Assembly: GCF_003315795.1 (NCBI RefSeq)
Contig: NZ_QMEY01000032.1
Span: 1-64,000, forward strand
Direction: 5' to 3'
Length of the DNA stretch: 64,000 bases
Source of the DNA: Spongiactinospora rosea
GTDB lineage: Bacteria > Actinomycetota > Actinomycetes > Streptosporangiales > Streptosporangiaceae
Part shown: positions 18,769 to 28,304 of the stretch, one piece after another
Layout of the letters: every line of letters begins with the position of its first letter
How positions within the stretch are numbered: position 1 is the first letter of the stretch
Position numbers and translations under genes: made by a program
The notes under the pieces: generated by a model
Database searches by the model: none
Told to the model about the DNA's origin: nothing
The model's input: only the letters and a program-made list of their open reading frames with translations

Positions 18769-20214
18769 TTATCTCTCCAGACTGTCCGCGATCAAGCCGC
18801 GTACCACCAGAAGGTCGTTTCCGGCGAAGACCTCGTCGTCCAGTTCCTCGTCGTCCGCCACCGCGGCCAGCGTCATACAGTGCTCGGCGTCGTAGCGTGG
18901 CGCCCCAAACAGAGCCAGCACCTGCAGAGCCAGCAGCCGGTCGGTTTTGCAGTGGGCGGCACGGCGTACCGCCTTCAGCAGCGCGGACAACCGGATGCCG
19001 TCGGCATGCGCCAGCAGCGATTCGACAGCCGCGTACTGCTCCTCGGAGAAGGCTGGGTCGTCGTCGGCTTCACCGAACTCCGGCTCGGTGATCAGGCCGT
19101 CTTCACTATCCCGTTCGTCAGGCAGCGTCATCAGGCCCGTGATCAAATCCGGAAGGTAGACGACGGCGGGCCGGCGCGGCGGTGTCGCCGCGCTGGCGAA
19201 CCCCTCCAGCAGCGGAAGTGCCTGTCTTACTGACAGCTCTAGCACCGGTTCAAGGAGCTGGCGGTCGAGATCGACGTAGGACCGGCTCGGCGGGGGTACG
19301 AAAATCTGCCGCTCCTGTTCCGCGCGAAACCTCTCACCCACCTCCTGGAGGTTCGCCTGCAGCATCGCGTGCCTGCGCAAGCATTCCTCGAGAATTGCGA
19401 TCAGCTCAGCAGCCTGAGCCGGGGTGGCCTCCTCCGTGCTGTTGTCCATCATCTGGATCAGGTTGTCCTTGATGACGCTCTCGGCGTTTATTCGGTCCTC
19501 AATGTGCTCCAGCGCCTCCGCCTGGGTCCGCCGCACGTCACGGACCCAGTCCACCGAGCGCACGTCCCTGCGCATCCCCTCCAGCCGAGTACGGATGTAC
19601 TCGGCGTACTGCACCGTGCGACGCAACGCCATCTCTGCCGCGCGGTGGGCGTCGGCCAGCCGTCCACGCCTCACGAGCGCCTCCAGCTTGGCGTCCGCTG
19701 CCACCTGCTCGGAAGCGATGTCGATGTCCACCGCGCCGACTAGCACCGCGATCGCCTCGTTGGAAGCGCGAAGTCGTGGTCGGCCATCGGGGCCGACGAC
19801 CTCTCGCAACAGCTTGAAGGAGAACTCGTGCGAGACGTAAGTGCCGTCCCATACGAGGCCGTACATGTGGCTGAAGTCGCGATCGACCGTCCCGACGTTC
19901 ACCAGGCTGTCCAGGATCCAGCGCGCCACATCGGTGTGTTGGTCGAGGCTGCGGGTGGGCATCTGGAGCTCTGCTACACGAATCACCGCTGCCACGACGT
20001 CCTCGTGACGGGCACCGTCCTCGAAGTCCATCTTCAGCGTGACGGTGTCGATGGCGGTGAGCGCGAGTTCCTCCATCTGGTAGCCGCCCCAGTCCCGTGA
20101 CGTGAGCAGTGACTTGCGGCGTTCCAGGTCGAGGACCGGATCGGCAACGGCCAGCGCCTTCACTCGCGTGGACAAGCCCAACGTATCCCGACCGGGCCTA
20201 TGCGCTTCCGACAT
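18769..20214 (-). CDS. jetA: Wadjet kleisin-like subunit JetA (MukF-like)
   Basis: A 481-aa protein. ATG at 20214 is preferred over an in-frame ATG at 20238 because GAGGAGGGGAGG lies just before it. The N-terminal ~100 residues look like a winged-helix dimerisation domain, the middle (~170-310) is helical coiled coil (EALEHIEDRINAESVIKDNL), and the acidic C-terminus (~390-480) again looks helix-rich and would contact the SMC head. This layout is that of the kleisin JetA/MukF. Gene order A-B-C-D is exactly that of Wadjet operons. It lies 28 bp after sbcC and 2 bp before jetB. Confidence 0.82.
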   Translation of the reverse strand: MSEAHRPGRDTLGLSTRVKALAVADPVLDLERRKSLLTSRDWGGYQMEELALTAIDTVTLKMDFEDGARHEDVVAAVIRVAELQMPTRSLDQHTDVARWILDSLVNVGTVDRDFSHMYGLVWDGTYVSHEFSFKLLREVVGPDGRPRLRASNEAIAVLVGAVDIDIASEQVAADAKLEALVRRGRLADAHRAAEMALRRTVQYAEYIRTRLEGMRRDVRSVDWVRDVRRTQAEALEHIEDRINAESVIKDNLIQMMDNSTEEATPAQAAELIAILEECLRRHAMLQANLQEVGERFRAEQERQIFVPPPSRSYVDLDRQLLEPVLELSVRQALPLLEGFASAATPPRRPAVVYLPDLITGLMTLPDERDSEDGLITEPEFGEADDDPAFSEEQYAAVESLLAHADGIRLSALLKAVRRAAHCKTDRLLALQVLALFGAPRYDAEHCMTLAAVADDEELDDEVFAGNDLLVVRGLIADSLER

Positions 20215-20242
20215 CTGGATTCCTCCCCTCCTCTTCAACTGG

Positions 20243-23200
20243 TTACGCCAGCGTCTGCAATCCGCTGGACAGATCTGCCTGTACCAGCTCGTCGCGTTCC
20301 GCCTGGGTCATCCATCGCGCTGTGGAACCAGCGGGCCCGTTCTCCACCCACAGGACGTCATCGACGCCTTCGGCGACGGCATGCAGGTGGCTGATCACCA
20401 TGACGAGCCGGTCACCCCCGACCTGGGAGCGCAGCACGTCCAGTGCCGATTCCAGCGCCGTGGTGTCGAGGGTCGCGAAGCCTTCGTCGAGGAAAAGCGA
20501 TCCCAGTCGCGGGCCGCTGCGTGAGTGCAGTTCGGCGAGTGCCAGCGCGAGAGCGAGCGAGGCCAGGAACTTCTCCCCGCCGGACAGCCGGTTAGGGTGA
20601 TGGACGACGCCGGAACCTCTACTGATGATTTCGAACCCGTCGGCGAAGCCGAACCGCTGGTCGGTCAGCTGTCCGAGAAGGTCGCTCGCCACGCCTAGCA
20701 GTGCCCGTGTGCGCAGCATGGTGAGGTGGCCGAGAAACTTGGCGTCGACGAGTTCTTTGCGCAGCAGTTCCAGCGCGCTGCAGCGGGCTTTCCCTGCAGC
20801 GATGGCAGCGTCCAGGTCGGCTGCGGGCTTGATCAGGCGTTCTGCCCTGTGTTGCTCTCTACGTTGACCTTCTGCCTCTGCGGCGGCTTTCGCCGCCGCA
20901 GCTACGAGGGGGTGCAGCAGATGGGGGACCGTCAGGTCGCTGGGCTGGAAGCCGTCTACGTCGGCGACCTCGGCGGCCTTCTCGCGCAGGTTGGACAACG
21001 CTGCGTCGGCCCGAGCTGTACCGATGGCGGACGCCTGGCCGAGTTCGCAGCCGAGCGTCTCAGCGATCTTCGACAGCTCGGTGGCGAACAAGCGGATTCC
21101 AGCGATCCCATAATCGGCAGGAGCCTGCGGCCTGCGGTGCCGTCTCCGTGTGCCAAGGTGATTGATCGCCTCCTCGACGGCCTGCGCCCAGTCGTTCAGG
21201 GCTGCGTGCAGCTTGTCGAGCGGCTGTTCCATAGTGGTGCGCGCCTCGTGGTCCAGTGCTCGCTGCTGGGTGAGGACCTCGGCCTTCTCCTCTCGTACGG
21301 TTTCAAGCTGTTCGACGAGGCGCTGGATCTCGGACAGGTGAGTGGCGACAGTGGTGGCCGCTGCTGCCGCGGCGTCGGCTCGGACCTCGATCGCTTCCTC
21401 GGGCAGCATCGCCTGGATGTGTACCGGCAGTGCCTGCAAGTCTGCGGCGAGACGGCCTACAGCGCCCGAGTGTCGGTCGGAGGCTGTGTTGGCGTCTTCG
21501 ATCGCCTGCTGGTGCCTGTCCTTTTGGTTTTCGAGCGCTTCTCGGGCGGCTTCGAGCCTTGCAGTATGTCTGAGGGCGTCGGTCTGCTTCCGGTCGGCGA
21601 CGGCGGTGGCCTCCAGTTCGCACACCGTGATCACCTCGGTGATCGTCGTGATGTGCTGTTGGTCGTCGGCGGTAGTGAGCCTCTCTGTCGCTGATTCGGC
21701 GTCGAAGTCTCCCTCGGCCTCCAGGACCAGAGCCGCGAAGTCCTTCAGGGCGGCCGCCGCCTTTATCTGAGCCTCCTGGACGTCCTGCAAGGCACGCTGG
21801 TGATCCCTTTCGCGGTCGAGCTTGGCCTGGTCGGCCGTGGTCAAGGCTGCGCGTGCTTGGACGAGCTGTCCGAAGATCTCGTCCTGCGCCACTGTGGCCT
21901 CGCGTAGCCGCTCTTTGGCGCTGTGCAGCTCCGCGGCGTAGCTCTCGGATGTGGGCGTGAAGTCGGCAGGGACGCTCTGTTTGCACACGGGACAGCCGTC
22001 GCCGGGGTGCAATCCGGCGGCGAGCCCGGCTGCCTGGTCACGAAGAAGGAGCGTGTCAAGCTGCCTCGCAGCGATTGCGGCGCGTTCCTTGATGGCGAGA
22101 GCGTTTCCTTCCAGGATTCCGATGTTGTGGCGGGCGGTCTCACAGGTGCCGACCGCGGTGGCGTACTTGAGCGCGGCACCGGCGACGGCGCGGGCCGCCG
22201 TGGCGGCGAGGGCCACTAGGGGCCGGGCGATGGCCGCGCTCGTCCGGACCCTCTTGCTCGTTTCCGCAGCATCCTCGGCGGCGTGTGCCAGGGGTTCAGC
22301 GTTGGCAGCTCGTGTGGCCAAATCCGATTCTGCTGCGGCGATGGCAGCGCCGTCCGTAGCAAGTCGCCTGTTCAACTTGGCGAGCCGGTCACGCTCGCCG
22401 CGATGCTCTTCGGCTCGCGCTGCGAGGTCTTCGAGAATCACGGCGGACCTGCGGAGCTCTTCATCGCCGGCGTCGGCGATCGCCTTGGTCAGCTGCTCCT
22501 CCGCCCGTACTGCATCGTGGCCGCGCCGATTCAGGAGGTCGCGACGTGCCGCGATATCGGCGGCGATGGGCTCGAGGCCGTGCAGTACGGCATCGGCGTT
22601 GGCCACCCCCCGTGCCGACAAATCCTCGGCTGCGGTGGCGGCCGTCTCCGCCATGCTGCGAGCCCGGACGGCTTCGGTCTGTAGAGCCGAGATGCGATCG
22701 ATGGCGGTGTTGAGAAACGCGGCACGAGCCTCGGCGGCGTCGGCGGCCGCACCCGCAGCCGTCGCGGCCTGCCGCGGGTCCAGTGGCATGGTGGTGCGTT
22801 TGCCTTCCGCAGCGCCTATCAGCGACTGGAGTGTGATGTACCGGCTACCGGCCAGTTTCTGGACGGATTCCAGGGACTCGATGCCGAACAGTTCCCGCAG
22901 CCGCCTACTCCGCTCGGTCTGGCCCGCGGTGAGGAGCTGGTCGAACCTACCCTGCGCGAGCAGGCCGACGCGCATGAAGGTCTTGTATCCCATCTGGAGG
23001 ATGGCTTTGATGCGCTCGTCGACCTTGACGGCGTTGTCGAGTTCCTCGCCGGTGTGGAGGTTCCTCAGGTGGTGCCGGGCCGCGTTCGGGTTGGTGACGT
23101 GTAGGGTGCGCTGCACGTGCCAGTGCTGGGCGCCCTGTATGAACGTGAGCTCCACGCTCATGGCCTGGGCACCGTCGGCGATGCGCTGCCGGGCTTCTCT

Positions 23201-23371
23201 GGTCTCCCAGGAAGTCGTGCGGAACAACGCGTAAGTGATGGCGTCGAGGAGGCTGGTCTTCCCTGCGCCGGTATCACCGAGCGCCGCGACCAGGCTCTTG
23301 CCGGTGAAGTCGATGGTGACAGGGGCGGGGTAACTGCGGAGCCCGGTCAGAGACAGTTGCAGCAGTCTCAT
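20243..23371 (-). CDS. sbcC: SbcC/Rad50-type exonuclease ATPase subunit
   Basis: A 1042-aa Rad50-like ABC ATPase. Walker A is LGDTGAGKTSL (~31-41), long Ala/Glu-rich coiled coils flank the zinc hook CPVC (C460, C463), and the C-terminal head has the signature RLSGGEKFLASLALALALAE and Walker B LFLDEGFATLD. The ATG at 23371 overlaps the sbcD stop as ATGA; a longer frame upstream is not coding. SbcCD cleaves hairpins and DNA ends and removes protein-blocked ends. It is a diverged paralogue carried on the island rather than the housekeeping copy. Its place directly in front of jetA suggests that it processes DNA cut by JetD or acts on the same invading DNA. Confidence 0.95.
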   Translation of the reverse strand: MRLLQLSLTGLRSYPAPVTIDFTGKSLVAALGDTGAGKTSLLDAITYALFRTTSWETREARQRIADGAQAMSVELTFIQGAQHWHVQRTLHVTNPNAARHHLRNLHTGEELDNAVKVDERIKAILQMGYKTFMRVGLLAQGRFDQLLTAGQTERSRRLRELFGIESLESVQKLAGSRYITLQSLIGAAEGKRTTMPLDPRQAATAAGAAADAAEARAAFLNTAIDRISALQTEAVRARSMAETAATAAEDLSARGVANADAVLHGLEPIAADIAARRDLLNRRGHDAVRAEEQLTKAIADAGDEELRRSAVILEDLAARAEEHRGERDRLAKLNRRLATDGAAIAAAESDLATRAANAEPLAHAAEDAAETSKRVRTSAAIARPLVALAATAARAVAGAALKYATAVGTCETARHNIGILEGNALAIKERAAIAARQLDTLLLRDQAAGLAAGLHPGDGCPVCKQSVPADFTPTSESYAAELHSAKERLREATVAQDEIFGQLVQARAALTTADQAKLDRERDHQRALQDVQEAQIKAAAALKDFAALVLEAEGDFDAESATERLTTADDQQHITTITEVITVCELEATAVADRKQTDALRHTARLEAAREALENQKDRHQQAIEDANTASDRHSGAVGRLAADLQALPVHIQAMLPEEAIEVRADAAAAAATTVATHLSEIQRLVEQLETVREEKAEVLTQQRALDHEARTTMEQPLDKLHAALNDWAQAVEEAINHLGTRRRHRRPQAPADYGIAGIRLFATELSKIAETLGCELGQASAIGTARADAALSNLREKAAEVADVDGFQPSDLTVPHLLHPLVAAAAKAAAEAEGQRREQHRAERLIKPAADLDAAIAAGKARCSALELLRKELVDAKFLGHLTMLRTRALLGVASDLLGQLTDQRFGFADGFEIISRGSGVVHHPNRLSGGEKFLASLALALALAELHSRSGPRLGSLFLDEGFATLDTTALESALDVLRSQVGGDRLVMVISHLHAVAEGVDDVLWVENGPAGSTARWMTQAERDELVQADLSSGLQTLA

Positions 23372-24633
23372 CGGCCAACCTCCTGCTCGCACGCGAGCGC
23401 GGCGGTCAGCAGCGTCTCCTCGCAGCACGGTGCGGGATCCTCAAGGTCCGATTCGGCCCGCAGCTGGACGAAGGTTTCCATGGCACAGTCCAGGGCCAGG
23501 CCGGTTATACCGCGGCTGGGCAGGTAGTCGCGAAGGAGGTCATCGACGCCAGGAAGTTCCTGGACGGTGACATCGCGATCCAGGAGGCGGCCCGCCGACT
23601 CGGGACGGCGTTCTTCGATGGCGACGACGGTCGCCGCCGGCAGCATCTTCGCGATGGTGTCCGCCAGGGACGAGGTTGAGGCGTCGACGTTCACTACCGC
23701 TTTCACCCAGGCGTCGCCGACACTGCCCGCACGGTGCGCGATCTCCTCGAGGGTGCCCTCTAGACGGATCAGGCGGCGGCCGGAGTCGAGCGGTACGAGT
23801 TCGATGCGCGGCGCGTGCCCCGGAGCGATCTCCGCCAGGACGACGCTCTTGATGTCACGGGTCTCGCCGAAGTCCAGTTGTAGCGGGCTGCCCGCGTAGT
23901 GGGCGGGGAATCCGGCGCGGGCGACGGGCTGCGGTTTGTGGATGTGGCCGAGGGCGCCGTAGTCGACCGCGGGAAGGTCGGCGGTGGCGATCGCGTAGTC
24001 GGCTTCGATGGAGAAGCGCCGCTCGGAGTAGGAGGGCATGGCGCCTTCGACGAACAGGTGGGCGGCGAAGACCAGGATGTCGCGTGCAGAACGCCCTACC
24101 GCCAGCCGGTGGTAGACATCGGCCTGGACGGCACGCATCCGCTGGGCGTACGCGGCTGTCACCATGGCGGGGTCGACGAAGTCGTAGGCGAACCTGTTGG
24201 GGTGCAAGTACGGAAGCGCGCCAACCCGCAGGGTCAGCTCACCCCCCGCGCCTGGGTACTCGGCCATCAGCAGTCCGCTGGGGCGAGCGTCGGTGGCGAA
24301 CCGCACCTGGACCTGGTCCTCCTCCCGGTTACCCATATCGCTAAGGACGAACTGCAGGAATGCCAGCACATGGGCGGTGTCGTGATTGCCTGCCACCACC
24401 ACTGTCGGCGCGATCGCCTCGAGGCGGCGCAGCGCTTGGGCGGCGCGGCGCATGTCGTCTAGGCCCGGGCGTGGGCCGTCGAACAGGTCGCCGCTATGCA
24501 CGATCACGTCGGGGGCGAAGTCGGTGGCGATCTCGATGATCTCGTCCAGGACGGCGTCGAACTCGTTGTCGCGCCGGTGACGGCCGAGCTGGCGGCCAAG
24601 ATGCCAGTCGGAGGTGTGGAACACACGTCCCAT
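23368..24633 (-). CDS. sbcD: SbcD/Mre11-type nuclease subunit
   Basis: A 421-aa calcineurin-like phosphoesterase. ATG at 24633 has GGAG eight bases upstream and begins with the conserved MGRVFHTSDWHLGR (motif I). Further metal-binding motifs are HSGDLFD, VVAGNHDT, FAAHLFV and ALGHIHKPQ. The C-terminal ~120 residues would hold the capping domain and the SbcC-binding helix. It is the first gene of the minus-strand operon and ends with an ATGA overlap on sbcC. The upstream region is shared with the divergent gene at 24773. Confidence 0.95.
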   Translation of the reverse strand: MGRVFHTSDWHLGRQLGRHRRDNEFDAVLDEIIEIATDFAPDVIVHSGDLFDGPRPGLDDMRRAAQALRRLEAIAPTVVVAGNHDTAHVLAFLQFVLSDMGNREEDQVQVRFATDARPSGLLMAEYPGAGGELTLRVGALPYLHPNRFAYDFVDPAMVTAAYAQRMRAVQADVYHRLAVGRSARDILVFAAHLFVEGAMPSYSERRFSIEADYAIATADLPAVDYGALGHIHKPQPVARAGFPAHYAGSPLQLDFGETRDIKSVVLAEIAPGHAPRIELVPLDSGRRLIRLEGTLEEIAHRAGSVGDAWVKAVVNVDASTSSLADTIAKMLPAATVVAIEERRPESAGRLLDRDVTVQELPGVDDLLRDYLPSRGITGLALDCAMETFVQLRAESDLEDPAPCCEETLLTAALACEQEVGR

Positions 24634-24772
24634 CACGGGAGTCTCCAGGGGGAAGAGCCCGCAGGACAGCACGAGTCGCGCAGCCACACGGGCGGAGGAG
24701 TAGATGTAGCCGACCGTACCTCAAACTCTGGAGAAAATCTGGAAGCTTCGGGAACCCTGGTACCGTTGAGCC
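24634..24772. promoter_or_regulatory. Divergent promoter region between the two defence operons
   Basis: These 139 bp separate sbcD (leftward) from the 278-aa gene (rightward), so both operons must start here or nearby. On the minus strand TTGAGG followed after 16 bases by TACTCC is a weak sigma-A-like candidate. It is AT-richer than its surroundings near 24720-24750. No operator palindrome was convincing. Shared control is likely but unproven. Confidence 0.4.
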
Positions 24773-25609
24773 ATGAGTGATCCGCTGGACGCACTGGAGA
24801 AGAGCATCAGCGTCCTGCGCCGCGCGATCCGCGACGCCTCCGCAGCCGGCGACATGGAGCGCGCCAGTGAGTTGCGCGCTCAGCTCCGCCGCGCCGAACG
24901 GGCATGGGACGCGCTCATCGACACTGACGTGCCCCCCACCCCACCGACGGTGGGCTCTGGCCCGGTGCCCGGCGGTGCGCAGGGCTCGATGTTGCCGGCA
25001 CGCGAGCACGTGCATCGTGCGCTGGTGCTGTTAGGAATCCCGGCAGCGCCGAAGCTGATCGTGAGCGTCCACGAGGCGTTCTTCCCTGGTGAACTGTCCG
25101 CTGCCAAGCTGTCCAGCCTGCGCCGCGACGAGGAGCGGTCCTACCGGTCGGCGCCCGGTGCCCGGCCGTACTATCTGTGCCCCGCGCTGACCCATGACCT
25201 GCTGACCCCGGCGCGGGCCCTGATCACGATCAGTACGTGGTCACTGGAACAGCGCGTCATCGGCCCGCTGTCCCCGCGTGTCGACTTCCTCACCGCCGCG
25301 ATGCGCATCGCCGAGACGATACACACCGTAGCCAGATCGTCGGAAACAGGGCCTAGCGCGGCAGCGCGGCGGCTACTCTGGCGATTCGCTGTGAATATAC
25401 CTGGGGCGACGCCTGTCGGACAGACCGTCCACGACGCCGTGCCCGACCCGCACCTGGTGATCGCCGCGGCTCGAGCTGAGCTGAACGTTCACAGCGACGC
25501 GGACCGTGCCACCCGGGCCGAGGCTGCGCGGCGGGCTCGCAAGCGTCTCGGTGAGGATTCGCAGCTGTTCGGCACGCCCCTGCGGAACGTCAAACGTCTG
25601 CAGGCTTAG
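24773..25609 (+). CDS. Unknown 278-aa protein heading the nuclease-helicase operon
   Basis: The ATG at 24773 begins a coiled-coil N-terminus (residues 1-45, MSDPLDALEKSISVLRRAIR and following), then a Pro/Gly-rich linker (~50-70). Next is a globular part starting REHVHRALVLLGIPAAPKLI, which resembles a winged-helix fold where AAKLSSLRRDEERS would be the recognition region. The C-terminal 60 residues are Arg/Ala-rich and basic. A DNA-binding or regulatory role is possible. No family was recognised. It is the first gene of the rightward operon, 50 bp before the Cas4-like nuclease gene, and conserved linkage with that operon could be tested. Confidence 0.6.
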   Translation: MSDPLDALEKSISVLRRAIRDASAAGDMERASELRAQLRRAERAWDALIDTDVPPTPPTVGSGPVPGGAQGSMLPAREHVHRALVLLGIPAAPKLIVSVHEAFFPGELSAAKLSSLRRDEERSYRSAPGARPYYLCPALTHDLLTPARALITISTWSLEQRVIGPLSPRVDFLTAAMRIAETIHTVARSSETGPSAAARRLLWRFAVNIPGATPVGQTVHDAVPDPHLVIAAARAELNVHSDADRATRAEAARRARKRLGEDSQLFGTPLRNVKRLQA

Positions 25610-25659
25610 ACCTGATTTTCTTCCACAAGATCCCGTCTTCTCATGAGGATCCCCACACC

Positions 25660-26805
25660 GTGAATGCAGCAGTCGACGCACGCTTGGACGTGCTGCGCGG
25701 CTCCGCGCCGCGCCTGACCTACAGCGCCAGGTCACTGGCCGCGCTGGAGAACAACCCGCGCTGCACCCTACGCGCTGTCCTGGACGCCTCCGGCTCCAAC
25801 AAGAACGACATCGCCAAGCACGCCGGCTACGAGCTGCCCTTCGGCCAGTCTCCCTTCGCAATCACTCGCGGCGACTCCTTCGAGGCGATGGTGAAGGCCA
25901 ACGGCTGCGCGGAGCTGCTGCGGGTTCTGCGCGAGATCCTGCAGTTGCCCCTGCCGGAGGTGGGCTACCAGGATCTGAACGACGTCGGCGGCGACGGCCG
26001 GCCAGAGATCCGCCACGCCCGCACCAAGCAGCTGCTTGTTCGGGCCGCTCAGGGGCTGGGCGACGGCACCCTGTACGACCACCCGATGCTGCTGCTCCGG
26101 GTCGGTGGGCACGCCGCGTTTCTGGAGCCGGACCTGGTGGCATTCCGTGTTGGAGACCGTTTTCACGTGGTGGAGATCAAGAGCTTTCCGATCATCGACA
26201 CGCGCGCCGACCCCGCGAAGGTGCGGGCAGCCACAACGCAGGCCTGCGCGTACATCATCGCGCTACGCGCGATGCTCGCCGAGGCTGGCATCGGCCCGGA
26301 GGCGGTTTCCGAGACGATCGTGCTGGTGGCGCCCAAAGACTTCACCAATCGCCCGACCGCGGCATTCGTCGACGCCCGCAAGCAAGTGTCCACCCTGACC
26401 AGGCAGCTAGCACGCATCGAGCGCATCGGCGACCTGCTCGCCGTGCTGCCTGACGACCTCACCTTCGACCTTGTCGGCGAGGCCGGGGCGCCGCGACCGG
26501 CCAGCGAGCTCGTCGAAGCCCTGGACCAAGTGCCGGCGGCTTACCGGCCGGACTGCCTGAACCACTGTGAGATGGCCTTCTACTGCCGGGCCCGAGCGCG
26601 CGACGGCGGGTCGCTGGACGTGCTCGGGCCAGTGGTGCGCGAGCAGCTCGGCGGCATCGACACCGTCACCATGGCCTTAGGCCTGGCACGCGGAGAGCTG
26701 CAGCCGAACGACGAGCAGGTCGAGATCGCCGCCTCCTTGCGGCACGCCGCCCGCTTACGTGCCGAGCTGCGTTCCACCCTCGGAACACCGGGAGCTACGA
26801 CGTGA
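25660..26805 (+). CDS. Cas4-like Fe-S PD-(D/E)XK nuclease
   Basis: A 381-aa protein starting at GTG with GAGGA upstream. The PD-(D/E)XK core is visible as FLEPDLVAF (D158), VVEIKSF (E172, K174) and QACAY (Q194, Y198), the order found in Cas4, AddB and Dna2 nuclease domains. One Cys near the N-terminus (C35) plus C299-x3-C303-x5-C309 at the C-terminus would bind a 4Fe-4S cluster as in those families. It is therefore probably an exonuclease acting on single-stranded or flapped DNA ends. The next gene starts inside its stop codon (GTGA overlap), and an SF1 helicase follows. Together they resemble the two halves of Dna2. No cas1 or CRISPR array is in the window, so a CRISPR role is unlikely. Confidence 0.8.
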   Translation: MNAAVDARLDVLRGSAPRLTYSARSLAALENNPRCTLRAVLDASGSNKNDIAKHAGYELPFGQSPFAITRGDSFEAMVKANGCAELLRVLREILQLPLPEVGYQDLNDVGGDGRPEIRHARTKQLLVRAAQGLGDGTLYDHPMLLLRVGGHAAFLEPDLVAFRVGDRFHVVEIKSFPIIDTRADPAKVRAATTQACAYIIALRAMLAEAGIGPEAVSETIVLVAPKDFTNRPTAAFVDARKQVSTLTRQLARIERIGDLLAVLPDDLTFDLVGEAGAPRPASELVEALDQVPAAYRPDCLNHCEMAFYCRARARDGGSLDVLGPVVREQLGGIDTVTMALGLARGELQPNDEQVEIAASLRHAARLRAELRSTLGTPGATT

Positions 26806-28304
26806 GCAGAGTGTCCGCGCTGGCACGTCTGGAGGCGATGGAGGCGATGGCCGCGGTACCACTGACCGAGTTCCGCCACCGGTTCCTGTCCGACCATCCC
26901 CTGGTGATCGTGCCGCTGGTCATGGCGGGAGAGGCAGGAGCGCCGCTCGCGGCGATGGTCGGCTCCGCCAAGAGGTCACCGAAGCTGCTGGTCGTCGCGC
27001 AGCCGCGCAGCCGGACCCAGCGCGTCGCCTTCGCCGCCGAGCTCGGCGGGATCGTGATGAGCTATATCGACCACTGCCGCCGCGAGCGCCGTACGAGCAC
27101 TTCTCGAGGTCAGGAGGTCGCCTCTTACTACACCGATGCCCCTCAGGTCCTGGTTCCCAATCCCGGCGGGGTCAAAGCTCTGGCAGACCTTGGCCGGGCA
27201 TGCCGGTTCCGCGCGACCACAGGCCCTTACCGCGTGGCGGACATCGTTCCGCGGCTCGGCATGTGGCTGACGTTCCTGGTGGAGTCGGCCGAGCAGGCAG
27301 GCACCTCGATGTTGCTGCCGGTCACCGGTATGCTCAGCGAGCATTGGGCCACCGGCCAGAGCGTGCTGGAAGACCAGAACCTTGCCTCGCTGATGGCATG
27401 GATCGCTCCACCCGACGGTCTGAGCGTGGCACAAGCCATGGCCGATGCGGAGAATCCTGACGTTTGCCCGCCTGCGGGTCCTGCCACGGCTCCGAGCTTC
27501 GACAGATACTATCTAGAACCGGCGATCAAGCGGTTCGACACGGCCGATCCACAAGCGAAGGCTGCAGCAGAGGACGAACTGCGGGAGCTGCTCGCCGATC
27601 AGCTCAAGCCCACGTGGCGATTGATGTGGCAGGCGATCTCCCTGCTGCGCGGCGTCCCCGAGGCGCCGCGGGCCGCGGCGCGTTTCGAACGCGACCGCGT
27701 GTCCTTTACTGCGTTCTCCGACTACCAGGACGCCAGCGGCTTGCCGCAACGCAAGCAGGACACCCCAATCGGCGCGGCCAGGCGCCTGAGCCGGCTGGAG
27801 CGGGCTTTGGCGGACTTTGAGGTGGACATGGCGTTCGACGACCCGTATGTGCTGGCTGACCGGCGCAGCGTCGGAGAGGCATTCGCCGGGACGGTGGTGG
27901 CGGGCGAGCCCGGCCGGTTTGTCACCACGGACAAGGGCAGGCGGGTGCCCAGGCCGCTGATCACCGTCCGTACCCAGGACCCTACGCGGCTGGCCCCCGG
28001 CACCAAGCTGATCAGCCCGTCCATGCCGGCGAGCCATCGGGCGCTCATCATCTCGACGGTCCCCGACGGGGACACGAGCCTGGTTACCGTCGAGGTCGTT
28101 AGCGGCATGGGCCGCGGCCTCGTTCCGAAGCCGGGAACCGTTCCCGCTGAGGGCCAGCAGCTCGCCTACCTTCCCGACCCCGGTTGGCGGCCCGCACCGG
28201 TGTTCCCAGACAACGACCGGGTTCCGTGGACGCACGCCGCCGCGACCGATGACTCTGACGAATTGCAGGAAGCCGCCACAGAGGAATGGGGCGATGATGA
28301 CTGA
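26802..28304 (+). CDS. Unknown 500-aa protein between nuclease and helicase
   Basis: It starts at GTG overlapping the previous stop by four bases, and its last codons overlap the helicase start, so it is translated as part of a coupled trio. The protein is soluble and mixed alpha/beta, with an acidic tail (DDSDELQEAATEEWGDDD). No Walker, nuclease or zinc motif was found. The C-terminal ~130 residues (PRPLITVRTQDPTRLAPGTK onward) look beta-rich, perhaps an OB- or SH3-like fold. The tight coupling suggests it is an obligate partner linking the nuclease to the helicase, by analogy with multi-subunit resection complexes. That is inference. Confidence 0.65.
   Translation: MSRVSALARLEAMEAMAAVPLTEFRHRFLSDHPLVIVPLVMAGEAGAPLAAMVGSAKRSPKLLVVAQPRSRTQRVAFAAELGGIVMSYIDHCRRERRTSTSRGQEVASYYTDAPQVLVPNPGGVKALADLGRACRFRATTGPYRVADIVPRLGMWLTFLVESAEQAGTSMLLPVTGMLSEHWATGQSVLEDQNLASLMAWIAPPDGLSVAQAMADAENPDVCPPAGPATAPSFDRYYLEPAIKRFDTADPQAKAAAEDELRELLADQLKPTWRLMWQAISLLRGVPEAPRAAARFERDRVSFTAFSDYQDASGLPQRKQDTPIGAARRLSRLERALADFEVDMAFDDPYVLADRRSVGEAFAGTVVAGEPGRFVTTDKGRRVPRPLITVRTQDPTRLAPGTKLISPSMPASHRALIISTVPDGDTSLVTVEVVSGMGRGLVPKPGTVPAEGQQLAYLPDPGWRPAPVFPDNDRVPWTHAAATDDSDELQEAATEEWGDDD

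Noticed and set aside
12470-20214. A housekeeping MukBEF/MksBEF condensin in place of Wadjet
   Set aside because: The fourth gene with a Toprim nuclease (JetD/MksG), the mobile island setting and the A-B-C-D order favour the anti-plasmid system; MksBEFG would be the same thing under another name.
26759-27460. 233-codon plus-strand frame across the nuclease-unknown junction
   Set aside because: It is an alternative frame of two well-supported, overlapping genes and is Arg/Gly-rich throughout.
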